A DNA stretch of 64,000 bases from Clostridiales bacterium DTU083 (GCA_001512915.1 LFTC01000066.1:8656-72655), one strand, 5' to 3'. Positions 1 through 10,310 are shown, numbered from the stretch's first letter. Made by a program: numbers and translations. Notes: generated by a model not told the origin, from the sequence alone.

Positions 1-126
1 AATGAATGAATGAATACTGCTCCTTCGTTAATTTATTTAGCATGAAAAAGATTTTGTTGGGAAAAAATATTAACAAGTATTGAGTTTTGAATATGCTTTA
101 AATTAACGAAAGGAGAGGCTGATAAC

Positions 127-516
127 ATGGCAGACAATATGGACCAGGTTAAAAGGGAGGATGAAGAAAAAAGGAATGTAAGCTGGATCGGCATTATTAC
201 GCGTTTTATAGTAGCAGCTATTGTTTTAATGATAACAGCCTGGCTGACCCCTGGTTTTTCCCGGATGGGTTTTGGAACCGCATTAATTGCTGCTTTGGTT
301 ATTGCGGCTATGGATTGGATAATACAGCGTGTGTTTAAAATAGATGCATCTCCCTTTGGCAGAGGCATCGTTGGTTTTATAGTTTCTGCTGTTATTATCT
401 ATCTTACACAGTTTTTGGTGCCCGGCATGAGTATATCCATATGGGGGGCAATTATAGCGTCCATTATTATAGGCATAATAGATGCAATTCTCCCGATAAA
501 TGTTAACGTAGTCTGA
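127..516 (+). CDS. Phage holin family (YvlD-type) small membrane protein
   Basis: A 129-residue protein with a charged N-terminus (about residues 1-20) followed by four hydrophobic segments (roughly 23-42, 48-66, 77-96 and 102-122). This matches the four-helix 'phage holin superfamily IV' / YvlD family of small inner-membrane proteins, which are usually not true phage holins. Function is unknown; in Bacillus yvlD sits in an envelope-stress operon. An AGGAGAG ribosome site lies 9 bases before the ATG. A terminator follows directly, so it appears monocistronic. No phage genes are nearby, which argues against a lysis role. Confidence 0.8.
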   Translation: MADNMDQVKREDEEKRNVSWIGIITRFIVAAIVLMITAWLTPGFSRMGFGTALIAALVIAAMDWIIQRVFKIDASPFGRGIVGFIVSAVIIYLTQFLVPGMSISIWGAIIASIIIGIIDAILPINVNVV

Positions 517-555
517 CGTTCATTTATTAGAAAAAGGCTGTAATATGGTATATAA

Positions 556-590
556 GAAGAGCGGCTTTTCAATGCCGCTTTTTCTTTTTG
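556..590 (+). terminator. Rho-independent terminator after the holin-family gene
   Basis: A six-base-pair stem (AGCGGC/GCCGCT) with an 8-nt loop runs straight into TTTTTCTTTTT. It lies 40 bases after the stop codon. Confidence 0.85.
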
Positions 591-648
591 AATCTACAGA
601 GCCGGATTATGACATATGAGACTACGACAGCCGGCAAATCTGATTGGC

Positions 649-676
649 TTGTTTTTTTTATTGTGTAGAGTATAAT
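649..676 (+). promoter_or_regulatory. Probable sigma-A promoter of pncB
   Basis: TTGTTT (-35) and TATAAT (-10) are separated by 16 bases, ending 33 bases before the pncB start codon. The spacing is one short of optimal but the -10 is consensus. Confidence 0.6.
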
Positions 677-709
677 TAATTAAGAAATAAAAATTGAGAG
701 GCGAAAGTT

Positions 710-2140
710 ATGAGAAATCTAACTATGATGACAGACCTATATCAGCTTACTATGATGTATGGGTATTACAAAATAAATACCCATAAGAGACAGGCTGTTT
801 TTGACTTGTTTTTTAGAAAACGCAACGTAAATTCAGCTTATGCCATTGCCGCCGGCCTGGAACAGGTGATGGAATATATAGATAATCTTCACTTTAGTGA
901 AGAGGATTTAGAATATCTTAACAGCTTGAATCTATTCGATAATGATTTTTTGGATTTATTGCGGGAACTTCGCTTTACTGGTGAAATGTATGCAGTTCCT
1001 GAGGGAACAGTAGTTTTTCCTGACGAGCCGTTGGTCCGGGTTAAAGCACCGCTTATAGAAGCTCAATTAATCGAAACGGCCCTATTGAATATTATTAATC
1101 ATCAAACATTGATCGCTACAAAGGCCAGCAGAATGGTATATGCTGCTCAGGGCGGCAGTGTATTAGAATTTGGACTTAGAAGAGCCCAAGGGCCAGATGC
1201 CGGCATTTATGGAGCCAGGGCGGCTATCATAGGTGGCTGTTCAGCTACTTCCAACGTATTGACCGGACAGATGTTTGGCATACCCGTTAAAGGCACCCAT
1301 AGCCACAGCTGGGTCATGAGCTTTCCTGATGAGCTGAGTGCATTCAGGGCCTATGCCGAAGCTTTCCCTGACAGCTGCCTTCTCCTGGTAGATACCTATA
1401 ATACCTTAAAAAGCGGCATTCCCAACGCAATAACAGTTTTTAAGGAGTTAAGAGAAAAAGGGTATGAACCTGTGGGTATACGATTGGATTCAGGAGATTT
1501 GGCTTATTTAAGCAAAAAAGCCAGAGAAATGCTTGATAAAGCAGGTTTCCCCAATGCGAAAATTGTTGCCTCCAGTGATTTAGATGAAGAACTAATCTGG
1601 GACCTAAAAGCACAAGGTGCAAAAATAGATATTTATGGTGTGGGAACTTCCCTGATTACCAGCAAAGGAAATCCGGCATTGGGCGGAGTATATAAAATGG
1701 CAGCAGAAGAAGTTGACGGCAGAATGGTGCCTAAAATCAAAATTTCCGATAACCCTGATAAGGTTACCAATCCAGGTTATAAAAAGGTATTTCGCCTATA
1801 TAATGGTAAAGGAAAAGCAGTAGCTGACCTGATAACCCTGGAAGAAGAAGAGATAGACATCAGTAAGCCACTTACCATATTTGACCCGGTTAATACATGG
1901 AAGCGCATGACTTTGTATGACTTTACAGCAAGAGAGTTGCTGGTTCCAATCTATTTAAACGGGAAACGTGTATATGAAAGTCCTGATTTGATGAAAATTC
2001 AGGAGTATGCAAAATCAGAGCTGGATACTTTATGGGAAGAATACAAGCGCTTAAAGAATCCTCATGTATATAAAGTTGATTTATCCCAAAAACTATATGA
2101 TTTAAAACAACAGTTGCTGAAGGAATACTCAATGAAATAA
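710..2140 (+). CDS. pncB: Nicotinate phosphoribosyltransferase
   Basis: A 476-residue enzyme of NAD salvage that joins nicotinate and PRPP to give nicotinate mononucleotide, with ATP hydrolysis. Family signatures are clear: the N-terminal TDLYQLTMMYGY stretch, the VFDLFFRK strand, EFGLRRAQGPD, the GTHSHSW segment with the histidine region that is phosphorylated in the family, and GVGTSLITSKGNPALGGVYK near the phosphate-binding end. Length is usual for the firmicute form. It has its own promoter and terminator. ATG is preceded by GAGAGGCG. No other NAD gene is adjacent. Confidence 0.95.
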   Translation: MRNLTMMTDLYQLTMMYGYYKINTHKRQAVFDLFFRKRNVNSAYAIAAGLEQVMEYIDNLHFSEEDLEYLNSLNLFDNDFLDLLRELRFTGEMYAVPEGTVVFPDEPLVRVKAPLIEAQLIETALLNIINHQTLIATKASRMVYAAQGGSVLEFGLRRAQGPDAGIYGARAAIIGGCSATSNVLTGQMFGIPVKGTHSHSWVMSFPDELSAFRAYAEAFPDSCLLLVDTYNTLKSGIPNAITVFKELREKGYEPVGIRLDSGDLAYLSKKAREMLDKAGFPNAKIVASSDLDEELIWDLKAQGAKIDIYGVGTSLITSKGNPALGGVYKMAAEEVDGRMVPKIKISDNPDKVTNPGYKKVFRLYNGKGKAVADLITLEEEEIDISKPLTIFDPVNTWKRMTLYDFTARELLVPIYLNGKRVYESPDLMKIQEYAKSELDTLWEEYKRLKNPHVYKVDLSQKLYDLKQQLLKEYSMK

Positions 2141-2170
2141 TATGAGTTAAGTTCCTTGTATTGTTTAAGC

Positions 2171-2218
2171 GGACGCCTGTTTTTTCAGTTTTTCTGTTAG
2201 ATCAGGCGTCCTTTTTTT
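2171..2218 (+). terminator. Rho-independent terminator after pncB
   Basis: A nine-base-pair perfect stem, GGACGCCTG/CAGGCGTCC, with a 23-nt T-rich loop is followed by seven T. Confidence 0.9.
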
Positions 2219-2294
2219 GTTCAGCGGCATAGGATGTTAATAGGTTAAAGCATCTATAGGGTAGTGATAACAATAACAGGGAGCTGGTTGTGTA

Positions 2295-3152
2295 ATGAAA
2301 TTTGGTTTGGCGCTGTCAGGAGGAGCTACCAGAGGAGCCGCTCATATAGGTGCCTTAAAAGCAATGGCAGAAGAAGGCATGTACCCTTCATGGATTTCAG
2401 GGACAAGTGCCGGGAGTATGGTAGCAGCGCTGTATGCTTGTGGATACAATGCACAAGAAATGGAGGAAATTGCTGTTTCTCTGAATAAAAGCATATACGA
2501 TACAGATTATCCTGGGATTTTTTTCGGAATATTGCAATGGATACTTACAGGAGATACCAACTGGGATGGTGTGATGAGAGGCAGAAAATTAGAATCTTTG
2601 ATGAGAAAGCTGACCGCAGAAAAATATATATGGGAAAGCAGATTACCTCTTGCAATCACATCGGTTGACATAAATACAGGAAGAACTGTTTTTTTCGTTA
2701 GCAGCAAGGAAAAGCTGAGAGACGATAATGATGTTCTTTATATAGATGATGTTCATATCTATAAGGCTGTTCGTGCCAGCATAGCTATTCCTGTAATTTT
2801 TAAACCTATTGTTATTCAGGGTATGAAATTGGTGGATGGAGGAGTAACTGACAATTTACCATCCGATATATTGAGAAAAATGGGCGCGGACAAAGTTATC
2901 GGCATCAACTTAGGATACAGCGGACAGAGAAGAGATGAAATTAGCAATATCCTTGAAATCGGGAGCCAGACAATTGACATTATGAGTTATCGCATGACAA
3001 AACTAAAAACGACTAAAGCTGATTTAGTCATTAATCCTCATATTTATGACGTAGGAATGCTTGAAACTCACAGAATACCTGAGTTGATTGAAAGGGGATA
3101 TCAGGCTGTCAAAGATAATCTATATACGATAAAAAGGGTCATTAATATCTGA
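2295..3152 (+). CDS. Patatin-like phospholipase, paralogue 1
   Basis: A 285-residue cytoplasmic patatin-family lipid acyl hydrolase. The oxyanion motif SGGATRG is at residues 8-14, the nucleophile elbow GTSAG places Ser38, and the catalytic aspartate is Asp181 in the DGG motif. These are the Ser-Asp dyad residues of the family, so it should be active; the substrate is unknown. It resembles the second patatin at 53.7 kb (YlbK type) but diverges in the C-terminal half. The ORF starting at 2264 is an out-of-frame shadow; ATG 2295 has an AGGGAG-type site upstream. Confidence 0.88.
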   Translation: MKFGLALSGGATRGAAHIGALKAMAEEGMYPSWISGTSAGSMVAALYACGYNAQEMEEIAVSLNKSIYDTDYPGIFFGILQWILTGDTNWDGVMRGRKLESLMRKLTAEKYIWESRLPLAITSVDINTGRTVFFVSSKEKLRDDNDVLYIDDVHIYKAVRASIAIPVIFKPIVIQGMKLVDGGVTDNLPSDILRKMGADKVIGINLGYSGQRRDEISNILEIGSQTIDIMSYRMTKLKTTKADLVINPHIYDVGMLETHRIPELIERGYQAVKDNLYTIKRVINI

Positions 3153-3221
3153 TTTCGACACCGCCCTTCTACAAAAAATAAGCCGCGATTATGGTAACAT
3201 AAGGCGGGGAGGAATGCGCAA

Positions 3222-3782
3222 ATGAAAAAAGAATTTTCAACCAGTCTATTTGGGTATAAGAAGCCGGAAGTTGATTTATATTTAAAAAATATGGTCAAAG
3301 ATTATGAAGAAGAATTACGCAAGAAAAAGGACAGGATTTTTGAGCTGGCAGAAGAAGTCAGAAAATTAAAACAGCAGAACCAGGACTTGAAGGAAAGGCT
3401 TGATAAATTTTCTGATCAGGAAAAATATATTTCCCGTGCTCTTATAGCAGCAGAGCAAAGAGCTCAGGCAATTGTTGAAGAAGGAAAACGTAAAACACAG
3501 GAAGAATACGAGAATCTGGAGACAGAGAAAGAGAAATGGAGGAACAAATTTCGTGCGGTAAGGCAGGAACTGTTGGAGTTCGAGAAAATCCTTGTAAGCT
3601 TAATAGAGAAGTTCAGAGATGACATCAACTATTATGCCGCCAAGGAAATAAGCGAAACAATCCTTGCAGGAGATAGCCCCAGCCGGGAGGTTACTCAAAA
3701 CCAGACAGATGAAGAAGCAGAATGCGCTCCAATTAAAGATATGCTTAAAAAAGAAGATAAAAAGAAAAAAGTGATTGCATGA
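3222..3782 (+). CDS. DivIVA-domain coiled-coil protein
   Basis: A 186-residue protein. The first about 30 residues (FSTSLFGYKKPEVDLYL) resemble the membrane-targeting N-terminus of DivIVA/GpsB proteins, and residues about 28-130 are heptad-rich, Lys/Glu/Gln-rich coiled coil. The C-terminus is a charged, low-complexity tail. DivIVA proteins mark curved membranes at poles and septa; whether this is the main DivIVA or a paralogue cannot be told, since the usual sepF/yggT neighbours are absent. GGGGAGGA precedes the ATG. Its stop codon lies inside the terminator stem shared with groEL. Confidence 0.75.
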   Translation: MKKEFSTSLFGYKKPEVDLYLKNMVKDYEEELRKKKDRIFELAEEVRKLKQQNQDLKERLDKFSDQEKYISRALIAAEQRAQAIVEEGKRKTQEEYENLETEKEKWRNKFRAVRQELLEFEKILVSLIEKFRDDINYYAAKEISETILAGDSPSREVTQNQTDEEAECAPIKDMLKKEDKKKKVIA

Positions 3783-3801
3783 AGCAATCACTTTAATTCT
3801 T

Positions 3802-3802
<1 letters not shown>
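3765..3802. terminator. Bidirectional terminator between the DivIVA-like gene and groEL
   Basis: An 11-base-pair stem, AAAGTGATTGC/GCAATCACTTT, has a 5-nt loop. Reading the minus strand it is followed by TTTTTTCTTTTT, so it is chiefly the groEL terminator; the plus-strand T-tract is weaker. The + gene's TGA stop is within the loop. Confidence 0.85.
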
Positions 3803-5424
<1,622 letters not shown>

Positions 5425-5465
5425 TCATAACCTCCTGTATTTGTAGTATTTGTATTGTTCGTTCC

Positions 5466-5750
<285 letters not shown>

Positions 5751-5785
5751 TTAATACCCTCCTTATGTAGTAGATCTGAAGGTTA

Positions 5786-5812
5786 TTAGCACTCATTCGA
5801 GTCGAGTGCTAA
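5786..5812 (-). promoter_or_regulatory. CIRCE operator (HrcA binding site)
   Basis: An exact TTAGCACTC-N9-GAGTGCTAA inverted repeat sits between the groES promoter and the groES start. This is the full consensus for HrcA repression, so groESL should be heat-inducible through HrcA. hrcA itself is not in the window. Confidence 0.97.
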
Positions 5813-5823
5813 CACCAATATCT

Positions 5824-5852
5824 AGTTTATTAAAAAGCAATTCTTATGGCAA
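5824..5852 (-). promoter_or_regulatory. Sigma-A promoter of groESL
   Basis: On the minus strand TTGCCA and TAAACT are spaced by 17 bases. The predicted start point falls just before or within the CIRCE element, the usual arrangement for HrcA control. Confidence 0.7.
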
Positions 5853-6077
5853 ATACTGCATTTTAAATAAATTAGGAAAAATCCGTGATTAAATAGCAAA
5901 AAAATAATATAGCTTGTTATTGCTCTATATAATTACGTATTGCTTATAATATCTTCAGTTTTTAAGTTCATGTAGTTAATCTCACTAAGAATTATCTGGC
6001 TGCTTTTATCATATTTTACTAATTTGTACCATAAGGATAATTAATCAATAGGACAATGATAAACAGAGGGAAGGTGG
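5853..6077. other. Intergenic region between groESL and the sensor cassette
   Basis: Together with the groES leader this makes a 327-base gap between divergent units. Beyond CIRCE and the groES promoter it is AT-rich sequence. I see no convincing open reading frame, hairpin terminator or clear -35/-10 pair for the downstream gene, which must nevertheless be transcribed from here. Confidence 0.5.
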
Positions 6078-6971
6078 ATGGACATGCGTTACTCGAGAAT
6101 AAGTAAAAAAAAGAACAGGAATAAATATGCGATTTTTTTGCTGATTACTCTGATTGTTTTTTTGTTAATCTATATTCTTTCTGCAGGAACTTTAGGAAAG
6201 ATGGTAAGCAAGTTAATTTTACCAATTTTAAGCGATGATATGAATGATGCTTTAGATGAGGAGGTTGATGATACTCCTCTAACACTGTCTGATGAAACTG
6301 GTGAGTCTGAATCATCAAAAGCCGAATACGAAAAAATCACGGATAATTTGAAAATTAATCCTCTATCAATTTACACAATCCAAATGGGTGCTTTTACCGA
6401 TGAAAATAATGCAAAAGGTTTTTCTGAAGATTTAAAATCCAAGGGAGGAGCCGGATATGTTCATTTTGATGGATATTATCGGGTACTGGCGGTTGGATTT
6501 CAGTCAGAAGAGGATGCTGTAAAAGTCAGAGATGAATTGAAAGCCGACGGTATTGAGTCCAATATATATAAAATAGTTACAAAGGGAGCAGAAATGCAAA
6601 TAACAGCGGCGAAGGAGAATGTGGAATTAATCCGCTCCGCATTTGAATCTTGGGAGAAGGGATACAGCGGGATGGAGCAAATATTGTTCAGTCTGGATAC
6701 GGGAGCCGCCTCCGTGTCAGACACCATTACAAAAATTAGGGAGTTAAAAGATGAGATGGAACAGAAACAAAAAAAACTGGAGGAGATAAATGCCGGTCAG
6801 AAAAACATTATTCTAAATGGATTGACTGATTTATATAAGAACACTTGCATGTCGCTTGAAAATATAATTGATGTCGAATTTGACAATAAAGTAGCAATTT
6901 CTTCTGAAATAAAGTATACTTATATTGATCTTCTAATTCAGTATAGAAACTACTTGGAACATATTTCCTGA
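6078..6971 (+). CDS. Membrane-anchored SPOR-domain protein
   Basis: A 297-residue protein with a basic N-terminus, one membrane helix (about residues 18-38), an acidic linker, and a SPOR-type repeat at about 92-168 (IYTIQMGAF...YYRVLAVGF). SPOR domains bind denuded peptidoglycan glycans outside the membrane. The remainder (about 170-297) is helical with a coiled-coil stretch near 222-245. GAGGGAAGG precedes the ATG. It is the first gene of a tight run of six genes ending at 10257, only 10 bases before the DRTGG gene, so it may supply envelope input or may merely be co-located. Confidence 0.75.
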   Translation: MDMRYSRISKKKNRNKYAIFLLITLIVFLLIYILSAGTLGKMVSKLILPILSDDMNDALDEEVDDTPLTLSDETGESESSKAEYEKITDNLKINPLSIYTIQMGAFTDENNAKGFSEDLKSKGGAGYVHFDGYYRVLAVGFQSEEDAVKVRDELKADGIESNIYKIVTKGAEMQITAAKENVELIRSAFESWEKGYSGMEQILFSLDTGAASVSDTITKIRELKDEMEQKQKKLEEINAGQKNIILNGLTDLYKNTCMSLENIIDVEFDNKVAISSEIKYTYIDLLIQYRNYLEHIS

Positions 6972-6981
6972 GAGGTGTGTC

Positions 6982-7347
6982 ATGTCATTAACCCTCCACG
7001 AGATTAAAAAAATTCTTAATGCTCATGTTTTGCATGGAGAAAAGTTTTTGGATAAAACAGTTTATTCGGCATGCGGCTCAGACCTTATGAGTGATGTTCT
7101 GTCTTTTGTAAAAGAACAATCTTTACTTTTGACAGGTTTAACCAATCATCATGTAATTCGGACGGCAGAATTGCTGGATGTATCTGCCATTGTCTTTGTG
7201 CGAGGCAAAATTCCCGATTGTGAAATTATAGACATGGCTGCCGAACACTCAATTGTTTTGATGACTACTAAAGACACCTTGTTTACTGCTTGCGGCAAAT
7301 TATACAACGCAGGACTGTCCGGAGGAGAGGAAGCAAAGGATGCTTGA
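6982..7347 (+). CDS. DRTGG-domain protein, copy 1
   Basis: A 121-residue single-domain protein resembling the DRTGG domain (PF07085), a small alpha/beta domain otherwise found in HprK-, Pta- and CBS-linked proteins and thought to bind small ligands. The pattern LTGL..HHVIRTAELLDVSAIVFVRGK followed by A..H.I.LMTT is typical, although the DRTGG motif itself is degenerate. It overlaps the next gene by 8 bases, which suggests translational coupling. A paralogue lies on the other side of hydS. Confidence 0.7.
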   Translation: MSLTLHEIKKILNAHVLHGEKFLDKTVYSACGSDLMSDVLSFVKEQSLLLTGLTNHHVIRTAELLDVSAIVFVRGKIPDCEIIDMAAEHSIVLMTTKDTLFTACGKLYNAGLSGGEEAKDA

Positions 7348-7810
7348 AGAGATAAAGGCATTTAACAATGAACCGGATAATTCGCCTGAAGGTGTACTTA
7401 TAAGACATGTCTATTCCATAGAAGCTGAAGATTTTTCTTCTGCTGGCGAGGTCTCGCGAAAAATTAAGAATTTATTGAAACAATTGGGCGTTGATTCTGA
7501 ACTGGTTAGAAGAGCAGCCATAGCATGTTATGAGGCAGAGCTTAATCTGGTCATTCATTCATGGGGAGGCAAGCTGACATTTCAGGTTACGCCTAACTTA
7601 ATACAGATCATAACCGAAGATGAAGGCCCTGGCATTCCTGATATAGATCTTGCAATGAAGGAAGGCTATTCCACAGCATCCGAGCTGGCCAGAGAACTGG
7701 GTTTCGGTGCAGGTATGGGGCTGCCCAATATTAAGCGTTGCGCAGACACCGTAATTATTCAGTCTAAGGCTGGACAAGGTACCAAATTGATTATTAATTT
7801 TAATATATAG
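7340..7810 (+). CDS. GHKL ATPase, RsbW-like anti-sigma-factor type
   Basis: A 156-residue single HATPase domain. The N-box is YEAELNLVIHS (about residues 67-77), the G1 box DEGPGIPD and the G2 box GFGAGMGLPNIKR. This layout is that of serine kinase anti-sigma factors (RsbW/SpoIIAB) rather than of histidine kinases; no dimerisation/phospho-acceptor domain is present. No anti-sigma antagonist or sigma factor is encoded nearby, so its partner is unknown. It lies between a DRTGG gene and hydS, which suggests it could carry the output of the HydS sensor. Confidence 0.8.
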   Translation: MLEEIKAFNNEPDNSPEGVLIRHVYSIEAEDFSSAGEVSRKIKNLLKQLGVDSELVRRAAIACYEAELNLVIHSWGGKLTFQVTPNLIQIITEDEGPGIPDIDLAMKEGYSTASELARELGFGAGMGLPNIKRCADTVIIQSKAGQGTKLIINFNI

Positions 7811-7848
7811 AATAATGAATTGAATTAAATGATAGGCAGGGACCGGCT

Positions 7849-9177
7849 ATGGGAGAATATTATCATTCAGTAACGCTTGAAAAAAGCAAATGCATGGGAT
7901 GTACCAATTGCATTAAACGTTGTCCTACAGAAGCTATTCGCGTCAGGGATGGCAAAGCGAGGATTATAGATGAAAGGTGCATTGATTGCGGAGAATGCAT
8001 ACGTGTATGCCCTTATCATGCAAAGATTGCTGTTACTGACCCCTTGTCTATTCTGGACAATTACCGTTATAAAATTGCTTTGCCGGCACCTTCGCTTTTC
8101 GGCCAGTTTAAAAACCTGAGCAATTGTGAAAAGGTCATAGGTGCTTTAAAAAGTATAGGATTCGATTATGTATATGAAGTTGCTAAAGGAGCCGATATTG
8201 TTACGCAGCTTATCAGAGAGAAACTTGCTATACCGGATATTAATAAGCCGCTCATTTCATCAGCCTGTCCTGCCATTGTAAGACTGATTCAGGTTCGCTT
8301 TCCTAACTTACTGAATCACCTGGTAAGAATAGAATCTCCCATGGAAGTTGCCGCTCAAATGGCGAAGAAAGAGGCCAGTGAAAAGCTGGGCATACCTATT
8401 CAGGAAATTGGTGCATTTTTTATTACTCCTTGTGCTGCTAAGATGACCAGTATCCGCAATCCAATTGGTAATGAAACTTCACATGTGGACGGAGCAATCT
8501 CAATTTTGGATGTTTACGGTCCAATTACTTCTTATTTAAAAATACCTGATAATACAGAGAAGCTTCAAAAGGCAACAGGTGAAGGTCTCTACTGGGCTGT
8601 AACCGGGGGAGAAGGAAGAGCCATGGGAATCGAGAACTATCTGGCTGTCGATGGAATACACAATGTAATTCCTGTTCTAGAGGAAATTGAAAATAATAAG
8701 ATGTCTGATTTGGATTATTTCGAAGCTTTAGCCTGCGCAGGCGGATGCGTAGGCGGCCCTCTCACATTTGAAAATGGATATGTAGCCAAGAACAGGATTC
8801 GTCTTCTTGCAAAGAATATAAAAAATCCGGCTCCTTTAGATCCGGAAATTCAATATGTTAAGGAAAATATTCAATGGAAGCTCCAAAAAAATATTATAGA
8901 AAAACCAGTGATGAAACTTGATTCGGATATAGTAGCCGCTATTCAGAAAATGGAAACCATGGAAAGAATACATAGAAATCTGCCAGGATTGGATTGCGGA
9001 TCCTGCGGCTCTCCAAGCTGCAGGACCTTGGCTGAAGACATAGTACGCGGAAATGCATCAGAAATGGATTGCGTATTTAAATTAAGGGAGAAAGTTAAGG
9101 CTCTGGCAGAAGAAATGATAGAGTTATCGGAAAAAATACCGTCTGGCAGAAAGGGGCTGAAATCATATGAATCCTAA
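7849..9177 (+). CDS. hydS: Sensory-type [FeFe] hydrogenase-like protein (HydS)
   Basis: A 442-residue iron-sulfur protein. Two 4Fe-4S ferredoxin motifs (CMGCTNCIKRCP and CIDCGECIRVCP, residues 15-54) precede an H-cluster domain. L1 reads SSACPAI (Cys140), L2 TPCAAK (Cys195), and L3 ACAGGCVGGP (Cys296, Cys300). An extra CGSCGSPSC cluster motif of Rnf/FeS type lies near residues 383-391. Cys140 is preceded by Ala139, where catalytic enzymes carry the proton-transfer cysteine. The same change is known in group C sensory hydrogenases such as Thermotoga HydS. No PAS domain is attached. The neighbours are ATPase, DRTGG and PHP genes upstream of hydABC, so a redox or H2 sensor is inferred. Confidence 0.85.
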   Translation: MGEYYHSVTLEKSKCMGCTNCIKRCPTEAIRVRDGKARIIDERCIDCGECIRVCPYHAKIAVTDPLSILDNYRYKIALPAPSLFGQFKNLSNCEKVIGALKSIGFDYVYEVAKGADIVTQLIREKLAIPDINKPLISSACPAIVRLIQVRFPNLLNHLVRIESPMEVAAQMAKKEASEKLGIPIQEIGAFFITPCAAKMTSIRNPIGNETSHVDGAISILDVYGPITSYLKIPDNTEKLQKATGEGLYWAVTGGEGRAMGIENYLAVDGIHNVIPVLEEIENNKMSDLDYFEALACAGGCVGGPLTFENGYVAKNRIRLLAKNIKNPAPLDPEIQYVKENIQWKLQKNIIEKPVMKLDSDIVAAIQKMETMERIHRNLPGLDCGSCGSPSCRTLAEDIVRGNASEMDCVFKLREKVKALAEEMIELSEKIPSGRKGLKSYES

Positions 9178-9526
9178 AATAAATACTTTGAAGGAGATAA
9201 TTGAAAAATTGGATCTTAAGGTTATATCCGAAGGGTCTGACTTAAATCGGGCTGTGGAGTATGGTTGCTGTTGTGATTTACTCAGCTGGGTAATGGCTCA
9301 CGGAAAAAAAGATGCTGTATGGATAACTGTTCAGGCTCATATTAATGTTGTAGCTGTGGCATCTTTGCTGGAATTGGCAGGAGTCATTCTTGCTTCTGGA
9401 GTGACTATGGAAGAAAAAGCTATAGAAAAAGCCAGAGAAGAAGGCATAACTATCCTGTCATCGGAATTGGATGCATTTGAATTGGCAGGCAGGCTTTATG
9501 AAATGGGCATTGGCATGAAAAGTTAA
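9167..9526 (+). CDS. DRTGG-domain protein, copy 2
   Basis: A 119-residue single-domain protein sharing the layout of the copy at 6982 (AGVILASGV, then A.EEGITILSS, then AGRLYEMGI). The segment preceding it is cysteine-rich (YGCCCDLLSW), unlike copy 1. Its ATG lies inside the end of hydS with an 11-base overlap, so translation is probably coupled. Ligand and function are unknown. The pairing on both sides of hydS suggests a shared role. Confidence 0.7.
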   Translation: MNPKINTLKEIIEKLDLKVISEGSDLNRAVEYGCCCDLLSWVMAHGKKDAVWITVQAHINVVAVASLLELAGVILASGVTMEEKAIEKAREEGITILSSELDAFELAGRLYEMGIGMKS

Positions 9527-9555
9527 AACGTCTGGAGGCAGGTTGAAAAACAAAT

Positions 9556-10257
9556 ATGGAAGCCGCAATTGATCTTCATATTCATTCAGCTCTATCACCC
9601 TGCAGCGATGATGATATGACTCCTAATAATATTGTAAATATGGCACTGTTAAATGGATTGGACGCAATTGCTGTTACTGATCATAACAGCTGTGACAACG
9701 TGGAAGCGGTCATAAGAGCAGCAAAGGGCAAGCTGGTTGTAGTGCCGGGATTGGAGCTTCAAACCATAGAAGAAGTCCACCTATTAGCTTATTTTAGTGA
9801 TTTATCATATCTTTATTCGTTCAGCAGAGAAATGGAACAATATTATGATGGAATACCTAACGATCCAAATTTTTTCGGACATCAATGGATAATGAATGAG
9901 CGGGACGAAGTCATTGGACAAAAGCGCCAGTTCTTACTTAGTTCTTTAAAGCTTTCTTTTGAACAGGCTGTGGAATTGGTAAGAAAACACAAAGGTCTTC
10001 CTGTACCTGCGCATATTAATAAACCTTCTTACAGTGTATTATCACAATTGGGTTTTCTACCATCAAACTTAGGTCTGACATTGCTTGAAATTTCACAAAA
10101 TTCACCTATAAATTGTAACGGTTATCCGAATTGCAAGTTTATTATATCCTCGGATGCACACAGTCTGGGCCAAATACATGATAGAAAAATGATAATTGAA
10201 GTAAAAGAAATTACATTATATGGTATTTATGAGTGGTTATCTGAATGTTATATATAA
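9556..10257 (+). CDS. PHP-domain phosphoesterase
   Basis: A 233-residue metal-dependent PHP enzyme. Visible metal ligands: HIH at residues 8-10, DHN near 42-44, a glutamate in PGLELQT near 67, His in PAHINK near 154, and SDAH near 199-202. Such single-domain PHP proteins hydrolyse phosphoesters, including nucleotides or nucleoside 3',5'-bisphosphates; the substrate here is not predictable. A GGAGG site lies 18 bases upstream, an unusually long gap, but no in-frame alternative start is seen. It is the last gene of the sensor cassette; related cassettes next to clostridial and Thermotoga hydrogenases also carry a PHP gene. Confidence 0.85.
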   Translation: MEAAIDLHIHSALSPCSDDDMTPNNIVNMALLNGLDAIAVTDHNSCDNVEAVIRAAKGKLVVVPGLELQTIEEVHLLAYFSDLSYLYSFSREMEQYYDGIPNDPNFFGHQWIMNERDEVIGQKRQFLLSSLKLSFEQAVELVRKHKGLPVPAHINKPSYSVLSQLGFLPSNLGLTLLEISQNSPINCNGYPNCKFIISSDAHSLGQIHDRKMIIEVKEITLYGIYEWLSECYI

Positions 10258-10310
10258 CAGCTATTATATTATTTTTAAGTGATATATAATAGACGAACGA
10301 TATAAACTTT

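Noticed and set aside
1-20. AATG tetranucleotide repeat at the window edge
   Set aside because: Only about four units; no associated feature, and possibly the end of an upstream gene.
127-516. Prophage remnant suggested by a holin-family protein
   Set aside because: No other phage genes, attachment sites or integrase nearby; the YvlD-type family is chromosomal in many bacteria.
2264-2488. 74-aa ORF overlapping the start of the first patatin gene
   Set aside because: Out-of-frame shadow; the patatin frame carries the catalytic motifs.
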